Notes under the pieces: generated by a model
What the model was told of the DNA's origin: nothing
The model's input: the letters and a program-made list of their open reading frames with translations, nothing else
The model's database searches: none
Shown: piece after piece, positions 6,056 to 11,774 of the stretch
Layout: each line of letters opens with the position of its first letter
Position numbering within the stretch: position 1 is the first letter of the stretch
Program-made: the position numbers and the translations under genes
Assembly (NCBI GenBank): GCA_016779015.1
Contig: JADHOK010000037.1
Coordinates: 1 to 11,774 of the forward strand
From: PS1 clade bacterium
Lineage (GTDB): Bacteria; Pseudomonadota; Alphaproteobacteria; RS24
Direction of reading: 5' to 3'
DNA length: 11,774 nt

Positions 6056-6859
6056 ATGCCGGTGTCGTCCAATCTTCTCGCATCAATTTTTCTGCATGTG
6101 AGTTTGGCTTTGCTCGTCGGCTTGTGGTCACCAATGCTCAATGATGCGCGGCTGAACGACCAAAGCCTGCCGATTGAAATCATCACCATCGACCAGTTCA
6201 CCAAGCTGGTCGAGGAAGCAACCATGCCCGATGAGGCCGATGCGCGCCAAGAGGCACCGGCTTTTGAGCGCACTACCGCGCCGTCTGCGGTGCAACCCGA
6301 CACCATGCCTTTGCCCGATGCCGCGCCGCCGCCCGATAAGGCACCGACGCCCGAGCTGACGCAAGAAGCGGTGCCTGAAGAGCCGCGCTTCCGCGTCGCC
6401 TCGCCGGTGCCATTGGCACGCCCGCAAGTGAAGCCGAAACCGCTGCTCGATATTGGTCGTGTGCAGGCGCTGCTCAACAAGACCCCCGACCAAGAGGTGA
6501 GCGATAGCGGGGTCAGCAAAAGCGAAGCCGGCCCCAGCGCGGCCGAGCGACTGACTTTGAACGAGGTGGATGCGTTTCGCGCCCAAATGCGGCGCTGTTG
6601 GTCGCCGCCCGCCGGTGCTAAACAGGCGGAGAATTTGATCGTGCAGGTTCGTCTTTCTTTAACACCGGGCGGGGCAATATCGGCCGGGCCGGTTGTGGTC
6701 AATCGGGCGTTATTGGGCGACCCGTTTTTTCGCGCCGCGGCGGAAAGCGTGTTGCGCGCCATTCGGCGGTGCCAGCCTTTTACCATGCCGACTGAAAAAT
6801 ATGCCAGTTGGCGTAATATTGAGTTAACATTCGACCCGCGTAAAATGCTGGGCGGCTAG
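6056..6859 (+). CDS. tolA: TolA-like energy-transducing protein (short form)
   Basis: This is the periplasm-spanning protein that couples the TolQR motor to TolB and Pal. The 267 residues comprise an N-terminal membrane anchor (about 5-27), a central region (about 55-135) rich in Pro, Glu, Asp and Ala with a PPP at 91-93, and a C-terminal TolA/TonB-like domain (about 165-265). The last contains FRAQMRRCWSPP, the LTPGGAI strand turn, and a VLRAIRRCQPF helix. C181 and C239 could form a disulfide. E. coli TolA is 421 residues with a long Ala/Lys-rich helical stalk; here the stalk is short and lacks that composition, as seen in other alphaproteobacteria. The start is ATG 6056 with GAGG (6041-6044) overlapping the tolR stop. 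Position between tolR and tolB makes TolA far likelier than TonB. Confidence 0.87.
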   Translation: MPVSSNLLASIFLHVSLALLVGLWSPMLNDARLNDQSLPIEIITIDQFTKLVEEATMPDEADARQEAPAFERTTAPSAVQPDTMPLPDAAPPPDKAPTPELTQEAVPEEPRFRVASPVPLARPQVKPKPLLDIGRVQALLNKTPDQEVSDSGVSKSEAGPSAAERLTLNEVDAFRAQMRRCWSPPAGAKQAENLIVQVRLSLTPGGAISAGPVVVNRALLGDPFFRAAAESVLRAIRRCQPFTMPTEKYASWRNIELTFDPRKMLGG

Positions 6860-6878
6860 AGAGGGTCAGGAGTTACCC

Positions 6879-8201
6879 ATGAACGCATATCATCCATCCA
6901 TCAGCCCGAGGCGCGGCCTCGCCGTTCTGGCGATGATGTTTTGCCTGCTGCCCATTCCGGCATTGGCAGCGCTGAAGATTGATATCACCCAAGGCAATGT
7001 CGAGCCGCTGCCGATAGCGGTGCTGGATTTTGACGGCGAGGGCTCGGTGGGACAAGATTTGGCGACAGTGATTGTCGCCGACCTTGAGCGCTCCGGCCTG
7101 TTCCGTCCGGTCGATCGCGATGCTTTTATCGAGCGGAATATCGGCGTCAATGTGCGGCCGCGTTTTTCCGATTGGCGCGTTATCAATGCGCTGGCGCTGG
7201 TCACCGGCCGCGCGGTGCAGCACAGCGATGGCCGCCTGTTGGTTGAGTTTCGCTTGTGGGATGTGGTCGCCGAAGAACAGATGGCGGGTCTGCAATTTTT
7301 CACTACGCCGGAGAACTGGCGGCGCATTGCGCATTTGGTGGCCGATGCGATTTATGAGCGTCTGACCGGCGAGACCGGCTATTTCGACACGCGACTGGTC
7401 TATGTTTCGGAATCGGGGCCGAAAAACAATCGCGTCAAAAAACTGGCGATTATGGACCAAGACGGTTTCGCCCAGAGCGAACTGACGCGGGGCAATGCGC
7501 TGGCGCTGACGCCGCGTTTTTCACCGACCGCGCAGGAAATCACCTATTTGTCTTTTTACCGCAATAAGCCGCGCGTCTATCTGCTCAATATCGAGACCGG
7601 TCAGCAAGAAGTTGTGGGCGATTTTCCGGGCATGACGTTCGCGCCGCGGTTTTCGCCCGATGGCCAGAAAATCATAATGAGCCTTGAGCGCAACGGTAAT
7701 TCCAATATTTACACCATGGATTTACGGACCCGCGAGACGCGCCGTCTGACTTCGTCTTTGGCCATTGATACAGCGCCGTGTTTCGCGCCCGATGGCAGTC
7801 GCATTGTGTTTGAAAGCGACCGCATGGGCTCGCAACAGCTTTATGTGATGGAAGCTGACGGCTCCAATGTGCGGCGGATATCTTATGGTGAGGGGCGTTA
7901 TGCGACGCCGGTTTGGTCGCCGCGCGGCGATCTCATTGCTTTCACCAAAACCCTTAACGGGCGGTTTCTTATCGGCGTTATGCGCACCGATGGCAGCGGC
8001 GAGCGTATTTTGACCGAGGGCTATCACAATGAAGGCCCGGCATGGTCGCCAAATGGTCGCGTTATCGCCTTTTTCAGAGAGGGGCGGGGTGAAAACCAAG
8101 GACCGGCCTTGTGGACTGTAGATGTAACAGGTTATAATGAGCGTCCGTTATCTACTCCCGGATGGGCCTCCGACCCCGCATGGTCGCCGCTTATTCGATA
8201 G
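6879..8201 (+). CDS. tolB: Tol-Pal periplasmic beta-propeller protein TolB
   Basis: TolB is a 440-residue periplasmic protein that binds Pal through its propeller and TolA through its mature N-terminal strand. A Sec signal peptide is clear: basic start (PRRG), hydrophobic core 13-25, and a likely cut after ALA at residue 30, leaving mature ALKIDITQG. An N-terminal alpha/beta domain (about 31-170) includes the segment DFDGEGSVGQDLATVI. Then come repeated propeller blades, recognisable by PRFSPTAQEI, PRFSPDGQKI, PCFAPDGSRI, PVWSPRGDLI, PAWSPNGRVI and the final PAWSPL. The start is ATG 6879 with AGGAG at 6868-6872, 19 bases after tolA. Length matches the family (about 430-450). A 116-base leader separates it from pal, the loosest join within the tol genes. 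Confidence 0.96.
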   Translation: MNAYHPSISPRRGLAVLAMMFCLLPIPALAALKIDITQGNVEPLPIAVLDFDGEGSVGQDLATVIVADLERSGLFRPVDRDAFIERNIGVNVRPRFSDWRVINALALVTGRAVQHSDGRLLVEFRLWDVVAEEQMAGLQFFTTPENWRRIAHLVADAIYERLTGETGYFDTRLVYVSESGPKNNRVKKLAIMDQDGFAQSELTRGNALALTPRFSPTAQEITYLSFYRNKPRVYLLNIETGQQEVVGDFPGMTFAPRFSPDGQKIIMSLERNGNSNIYTMDLRTRETRRLTSSLAIDTAPCFAPDGSRIVFESDRMGSQQLYVMEADGSNVRRISYGEGRYATPVWSPRGDLIAFTKTLNGRFLIGVMRTDGSGERILTEGYHNEGPAWSPNGRVIAFFREGRGENQGPALWTVDVTGYNERPLSTPGWASDPAWSPLIR

Positions 8202-8317
8202 TTCAAGTAATTGTTACATTTATCGTTAAGCTGAGCTTTGATTTGCAATTACGCTTATTTTGGCTTATTTACAAACGCAGAACAGGCTTTCTGCCTGCGC
8301 ATAATGAGGAGCTTTCA
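8202..8317 (+). promoter_or_regulatory. tolB-pal leader: AT-rich, possible internal promoter and small hairpin
   Basis: This 116-base stretch is clearly AT-richer than the flanking genes. TTGCAA (8243-8248), 17 bases, TATTTA (8266-8271) is a weak promoter-like pair. A 5-bp stem CAGGC/GCCTG (8283-8287 and 8293-8297, loop TTTCT) ends 8 bases before the pal Shine-Dalgarno GAGGAG (8306-8311). It has no T-tract, so it is not a terminator. An extra promoter for the abundant lipoprotein Pal would make sense, since Pal is needed in far greater amounts than TolB; this is inference. Confidence 0.35.
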
Positions 8318-8815
8318 ATGGGATCGCCGACAAAATCAAAAATTATAATTTCCATGGCTATAGCCGGACTTACCCTGGCTGGTTGTGCATCAACCGCTAA
8401 TCAGGGATCGTCTTCGACATCATCGTCTTCAACAAGTGCTTCGACGGCGGCCTCCGGCTCGGCGAGCGCGCAATATCTGGTGCAAAATGTGGGTGACCGC
8501 GTTTTCTTCCAAACCGACCAATCAAATCTTGACGGTTCGGCCCGCGCGACTTTGCGGAATCAAGCGCAGTGGCTGGCCCAAAACGGCAGCATCAACTTGA
8601 TTATCGAAGGCCATGCCGATGAGCGCGGCACTCGCGAATACAATCTGGCATTGGGCGCGCGTCGTGCCAATGCAGTGCGCGATTTCCTGATTAGCGAAGG
8701 CGTGGACGGCAACCGCTTGCAGACCATTTCTTATGGTAAAGAGCGCCCGGTTTCGTTGTGCTCTGAAGAAGCTTGCTGGTCGAAAAATCGCCGCTCTGTA
8801 GCGACCATTCGCTAG
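8318..8815 (+). CDS. pal: Peptidoglycan-associated lipoprotein Pal
   Basis: Pal is a 165-residue outer-membrane lipoprotein that binds peptidoglycan and TolB. The signal peptide ends in a lipobox LAGC with lipidated C23; a Ser/Thr/Ala-rich linker follows (about 27-51). The OmpA-like domain (about 55-165) carries the diaminopimelate-binding motif in EGHADERGTREYNLALGARR, with D101 and R116 as the expected ligands. C148 and C153 near the C-terminus may form a disulfide. The start is ATG 8318, supported by GAGGAG at 8306-8311 and by the lipobox position. The open frame continues upstream to 8162 within tolB, but that 52-residue extension would bury the signal peptide and is rejected. A strong terminator lies 17 bases after the stop. 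Confidence 0.96.
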   Translation: MGSPTKSKIIISMAIAGLTLAGCASTANQGSSSTSSSSTSASTAASGSASAQYLVQNVGDRVFFQTDQSNLDGSARATLRNQAQWLAQNGSINLIIEGHADERGTREYNLALGARRANAVRDFLISEGVDGNRLQTISYGKERPVSLCSEEACWSKNRRSVATIR

Positions 8816-8832
8816 CGGCAAAAAACGGATTT

Positions 8833-8858
8833 AAGGGCACCTTCGGGTGCCCTTTTTT
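8833..8858 (+). terminator. Rho-independent terminator after pal
   Basis: GGGCACC (8835-8841), loop TTCG (8842-8845) and GGTGCCC (8846-8852) form a perfect 7-bp GC-rich stem capped by the very stable UUCG tetraloop. AA (8833-8834) can extend it by pairing with the start of the following T6 tract (8853-8858). This is a textbook intrinsic terminator and marks the end of the ybgC/tol-pal transcript. The next gene, cpoB, starts only 42 bases later, so it needs its own promoter or partial read-through. Confidence 0.92.
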
Positions 8859-8899
8859 CTGCCTTGATTTCGCCGATTTTGCCGCGCATAGATTGGGAT

Positions 8900-9964
8900 A
8901 TGAGATTTTTAGCTGCATTGCTGACACTTTTCGGCCTGCTTGCATCACCCGTTTGGGCGCAAAGCGGGCCGCGCGCGTCGTCAGAATTTGCACCGCGCGC
9001 GCCGGGCTCTGACCAACCGGCGGGCGAGCGCGTTGACGCGCTGGAATTGCGTATCGCGCAGCTCGAGCAATTACTGGAAGCGCAACGCACATTACAAAAC
9101 CGCAATCGTCTGGCGGAAACGCAAGCCCTGAGACAGCGTCTGGAATTATTGGAGGCGCGACTTTTATCGGCGCAGGACAGTTTTTCTGCCTCGGCTGATA
9201 GCACCTCCTCAGCGACGTCAACATCAGATGCCGCGGCACGTGTGCAATTCAATCAATTGGCGGAAATGTTGCGGCTCATTCAGGCGCAGACCGACCGCTT
9301 GATGATTGATATGCGAAATCTGACGCAGCGCATCGACAAAGCCTCGTCGGATAATGAGTTTCGTTTTCAAGCTTTGGAGGGCGGTGTGCGACGCGCCAAT
9401 CAGGGTATTTCATCGTCATCGGCCGAGCCCGAGGTTATCGGCTTTGTGAAAAAAGCCGCACCGGTCGACGGTTTGGCCGACGCTTCGGCGGTTATCGATG
9501 TGACGACGCCGCTGGTCGGTGAGGGCAATCCTGAAGATCTTGCTGATTTTGATGCGCCGGTGCGCGCGCCAGTGGATGACCCGCAAGCGTTGTATGAGCG
9601 GGCGCTGGGCGATTTGCAGGGCGGCGATTATGCCAGTGCGCGGGTCGATTTTGCGGCGTTGGTCGAGCGTTTCCCCAATCATAAAATGGCCGGACACGCG
9701 CAATATTGGCTCGGTGAGACGTTTTATGTGCAGCGCCAATATAAGCTGGCGGCGCAGGCTTTTCTGGCTGGTTACACGACCTATGAGAAGAGCAAAAAAG
9801 CCCCCGATAGTCTGCTGAAACTGGGCATGACCCTGACCGCTTTGGGCGAGAAGAAAACCGGCTGCGATGCTTTTGCCGAATTGGGAGCCAAGTTTCCCGA
9901 CGCACCCGCCGCTGTCGCCAAGCGCGCTGAGATTGAAAAAAAGCGGGCCGGCTGTGCCTCCTAA
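8900..9964 (+). CDS. cpoB: Cell division coordinator CpoB (YbgF)
   Basis: This is a 354-residue periplasmic protein; in E. coli CpoB links Tol-Pal with PBP1B-driven septal wall synthesis. The signal peptide MRFLAALLTL...VWA is cut after A20, leaving Gln-Ser. Two coiled-coil segments follow (about 42-92 and 113-166) split by a Ser/Thr-rich spacer (95-110), then a low-complexity acidic linker (about 170-225). Three tetratricopeptide repeats run from about 228 to 345 (PQALYERALGDLQGGDYASA, then HAQYWLGETFYVQRQYKLA, then LLKLGMTLTALGE). It is longer than E. coli CpoB (263) because of the extended coiled coil and linker. The start is ATG 8900, fitting the signal peptide; TTG 8864 is in frame but adds a non-signal stretch. 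The ribosome site is weak (GGG at 8895-8897). The gene overlaps tilS at its end. Confidence 0.92.
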   Translation: MRFLAALLTLFGLLASPVWAQSGPRASSEFAPRAPGSDQPAGERVDALELRIAQLEQLLEAQRTLQNRNRLAETQALRQRLELLEARLLSAQDSFSASADSTSSATSTSDAAARVQFNQLAEMLRLIQAQTDRLMIDMRNLTQRIDKASSDNEFRFQALEGGVRRANQGISSSSAEPEVIGFVKKAAPVDGLADASAVIDVTTPLVGEGNPEDLADFDAPVRAPVDDPQALYERALGDLQGGDYASARVDFAALVERFPNHKMAGHAQYWLGETFYVQRQYKLAAQAFLAGYTTYEKSKKAPDSLLKLGMTLTALGEKKTGCDAFAELGAKFPDAPAAVAKRAEIEKKRAGCAS

Positions 9965-11285
9965 ATCCCCCTCTGAAACGACGTCCGAGCTGACCGGCGC
10001 GGCGTTCTTGCATCGTTTGCAGCCTTATGGGGCTGACGCGCATCTGGCCTTGGCGGTATCGGGCGGCGGTGATTCCATGGGTCTTTTGGCGCTGGCGGCA
10101 GAGACGCAAAAAATGTCATACGCGCCGCGCTTCACCGTTTTGACGGTTGACCATGGGCTGCGGCCCGAAGCGGCGGGCGAAGCGGCGCAAGTCGCCGCGG
10201 CTTGCAAGCGATTGGGTGTGCCGCATGTCACACTGACCGCCGATGCGGCGTTGCCCGATAGCGGTATCCAGCAACAGGCGCGACGCTTGCGTTATCGGCT
10301 GATGGCGGCGTGGTGCGCCGAACATGGCGCGGACGCTTTGGTGTTGGCGCATCACCGCGACGACCAGGCCGAGACCGTGCTGATGCGCATGGCGCGCGGC
10401 AGCGGCGTCAGTGGTTTGGGCGGCATGGCCCCGCGCCAAACTTTACAAACCGAGGCCGGGCCGCTTTTGCTGCTGCGGCCTTTTTTGCAGGAAGCGGGCG
10501 CGACGCTGAAAGCCTTGGCCCACGCCGCCGCATTGCCAGTGATTGAAGACCCCAGCAATAAGGACGAACAATTTGAGCGCGTGCGTTGGCGCAAGCTATT
10601 GCCTTTGCTGGCCGCGCAAGGCTTGAGCGCCGAGCGCCTCGCCGCCATGGCCGAGGAGATGCGCTCGGTGCAGGCGGCGTTGGACAAAAAGCTGACCGGC
10701 TGGCTTGACGCCTATGCCGACTGGCATCCTTACGGGGTGTTGTGTCTGCCGCGCCAAGATTTCGACGCGCTGCCTTTGGCGCATCGGCAACGCTTGCTTG
10801 GCCGCTTTGTGCAATATTTCGGCGGCCACAAGCATCCGCTGAAACAGAAAAAATCCGACCGCGCGTTGGCGCAAATCGCCGGTCAGGGGCACGGCGCGAC
10901 AGTGCTGGGCGGGGCGCTTGTGCGCTGGCGCAAAGCACAATTATTTATCGGCCGCGAAGCGGCTGCTTGCGCCGCCACGACGGTTGCGAGCGAAGGGGAT
11001 TGGGATCACCGCTTTCGTGTTGAAGCGGCGTCTCAAAACCCTGATTTGAGCCTTGCGGCATTGGGTGCGGGCGGTGTCAACGATTTGCGGGCGCGCGGTG
11101 GGCGCTTCGATACGGCGATTCCGGCTGCCTATTTTGCCGCACTGCCGGGGGTTTTTGACGGCGAAAAACTGCTCGGCTGTCCTGTATTATCGGCGGAAAT
11201 GAGGGAAGTGACTGATTTCCGCCTGTCGGGCGTTTATTCCCATACCCTGTACCGCGACATTTTGCGAGGTGGGCAGGGCTGGTAA
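9954..11285 (+). CDS. tilS: tRNA(Ile)-lysidine synthetase TilS
   Basis: TilS uses ATP and lysine to convert C34 of tRNA-Ile(CAU) to lysidine, changing it from Met to Ile decoding; it is essential. Counted from GTG 9954 the protein has 443 residues. The PP-loop is LAVSGGGDSMGLL (SGGGDS at 36-41), followed by VDHGLR (65-70), AHHRDDQAET (132-141), the RMARGSGVSGLGGM segment (145-158), and the IEDPSNKDEQFERVRWRK region near 197-214, all typical of TilS N-terminal domains. The C-terminal part is diverged. GTG 9954 overlaps the last 11 bases of cpoB and is the most plausible start, since the only earlier in-frame start is deep inside cpoB and no ATG precedes the PP-loop. No good Shine-Dalgarno is seen, so translational coupling to cpoB is likely. 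Confidence 0.9.
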   Translation: MPPKSPSETTSELTGAAFLHRLQPYGADAHLALAVSGGGDSMGLLALAAETQKMSYAPRFTVLTVDHGLRPEAAGEAAQVAAACKRLGVPHVTLTADAALPDSGIQQQARRLRYRLMAAWCAEHGADALVLAHHRDDQAETVLMRMARGSGVSGLGGMAPRQTLQTEAGPLLLLRPFLQEAGATLKALAHAAALPVIEDPSNKDEQFERVRWRKLLPLLAAQGLSAERLAAMAEEMRSVQAALDKKLTGWLDAYADWHPYGVLCLPRQDFDALPLAHRQRLLGRFVQYFGGHKHPLKQKKSDRALAQIAGQGHGATVLGGALVRWRKAQLFIGREAAACAATTVASEGDWDHRFRVEAASQNPDLSLAALGAGGVNDLRARGGRFDTAIPAAYFAALPGVFDGEKLLGCPVLSAEMREVTDFRLSGVYSHTLYRDILRGGQGW

Positions 11286-11349
11286 ACCGATGCGTGCGGA
11301 CCTATATTCATTCTAAGGAAAGTTCACGCTAAAACTTAAAGGTGAAACT
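11286..11349 (+). promoter_or_regulatory. ftsH leader with -10-like CCTATATT
   Basis: The 64 bases between tilS and ftsH contain TATATT (11303-11308) preceded by CC, similar to the -10 of heat-shock (RpoH) promoters in alphaproteobacteria, but no matching -35 is visible at the right distance. AAAGGTGA (11338-11345) is the ribosome site for ftsH. A regulated promoter is plausible because ftsH is commonly under heat-shock control in proteobacteria; the sequence support is weak. Confidence 0.3.
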
Positions 11350-11774
11350 GTGAATGGTATGAGAAATATTGCTGTTTGGTTGGTTGTCGGTTTGATGCTC
11401 TTTACCCTGTTCAATGTGTTTCAGGGGCCTTCGGCACAAACCGCCAATCGCAATGTTAACTTCTCGCAATTTACGGCAGAAGTTGACGCCGGCACGGTTG
11501 CGGCGGTCACGATTGAGGGTGATGCCATTACCGGTACGTATTCCGATGGGTCGTCTTTCTCGACCTTCGTGCCGCCCAATGATGTGACACTGGTGCAGCG
11601 CCTGCAAGAACGCGGTGTCGCCATAACCGCCAAGCCGGACAGCTCGGGCTCGCCGACCCTGCTCGGTGTGTTGATTTCATGGTTCCCCATGCTGCTGCTC
11701 ATCGGTGTGTGGATTTTCTTCATGCGCCAGATGCAAGGCGGTGGCCGCGGTGCCATGGGCTTTGGCAAATCAAA
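11350..11774 (+). CDS. ftsH: ATP-dependent membrane zinc protease FtsH, N-terminal part (runs off window)
   Basis: FtsH is the inner-membrane AAA+ metalloprotease that degrades misfolded membrane proteins and regulators such as RpoH and LpxC. Only the first 141 codons are present. They show TM1 at about 5-24 (MRNIAVWLVVGLMLFTLFNV), the periplasmic FtsH_ext domain (about 30-102, with NVNFSQFTAEVDAGTV and a YSDGSSFSTFVP strand), TM2 at about 103-124 and the conserved FFMRQMQGGGRGAMGFGKS entry to the AAA module. The Walker motifs and HExxH zinc site lie beyond the window. The start is GTG 11350, placed 5-7 bases after AAAGGTGA (11338-11345). ATG 11359, three codons on, is a reasonable alternative with poorer spacing. 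ftsH after tilS is the standard order in proteobacteria of this type. Confidence 0.94.
   Translation, partial: MNGMRNIAVWLVVGLMLFTLFNVFQGPSAQTANRNVNFSQFTAEVDAGTVAAVTIEGDAITGTYSDGSSFSTFVPPNDVTLVQRLQERGVAITAKPDSSGSPTLLGVLISWFPMLLLIGVWIFFMRQMQGGGRGAMGFGKS

Noticed and set aside
5662..6786. 374-codon open frame on the minus strand opposite tolR and tolA
   Set aside because: Long antisense frames are expected in GC-rich codon usage; it spans two well-supported genes and has no domain-like sequence of its own. The same applies to antisense frames at 349-1194 and 2084-2896.
8162..8317. N-terminal extension of pal by 52 residues
   Set aside because: It overlaps tolB, lacks a ribosome site, and would place the lipobox Cys too far from the start; ATG 8318 has GAGGAG at the right distance.
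11290..11316. Eight-codon ATG-TAA frame upstream of ftsH, a possible leader peptide
   Set aside because: Very short, without a ribosome site or regulatory codon run; frames of this size arise by chance.

Overview
The window is a compact, single-strand block of core chromosomal genes. It most likely comes from an alphaproteobacterium. The basis is gene order: fthC - TIGR00282/YmdB-type phosphoesterase - yebC - ruvCAB - ybgC - tolQRAB - pal - cpoB(ybgF) - tilS - ftsH, an arrangement well known in Alphaproteobacteria. The style of individual proteins also fits (TolR with an Arg-rich N-terminus before its SEINVTP motif, a short Pro/acidic TolA, Pal with a late Cys pair). GC content looks moderately high (I judge high fifties percent, not counted). 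I cannot name a genus from sequence reading alone.

Layout: 1-324 is the 3' part of a 5-formyltetrahydrofolate cyclo-ligase gene. 334-1146 is a YmdB-type metallophosphoesterase and 1178-1924 is yebC. 1955-4157 is ruvC-ruvA-ruvB, with ATGA and TGATG stop/start overlaps. A 153-base, AT-richer gap (4158-4310) holds a TTGACA element and a 7-bp inverted repeat, and leads into ybgC, tolQ, tolR, tolA and tolB. A 116-base leader separates tolB from pal. A strong intrinsic terminator with a TTCG loop (8833-8858) follows pal. After it come cpoB and tilS, which overlap, then a 64-base leader and the 5' end of ftsH, which runs off the window.

How the genes work together: RuvA and RuvB branch-migrate Holliday junctions and RuvC cuts them. 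TolQ-TolR is a proton-driven motor that energises TolA. TolA reaches across the periplasm to TolB and Pal, keeping the outer membrane attached to peptidoglycan and constricting during division; CpoB links this machine to cell-wall synthesis. YbgC is a hot-dog acyl-CoA thioesterase that habitually travels with tol-pal. TilS makes the lysidine base on tRNA-Ile, FtsH is the membrane AAA protease, and YebC is a translation-associated TACO1-family protein.

No mobile element, CRISPR array, tRNA, rRNA or foreign-looking island is visible, and no gene-free stretch exceeds 300 bases. I found no undescribed system. The points worth a second look are small: a C8 tract in the tolR start region, a hairpin that covers the strong Shine-Dalgarno between yebC and ruvC, inverted repeats in the ybgC and tolQ leaders, the terminator that splits the tol-pal cluster, and an unusually short TolA.
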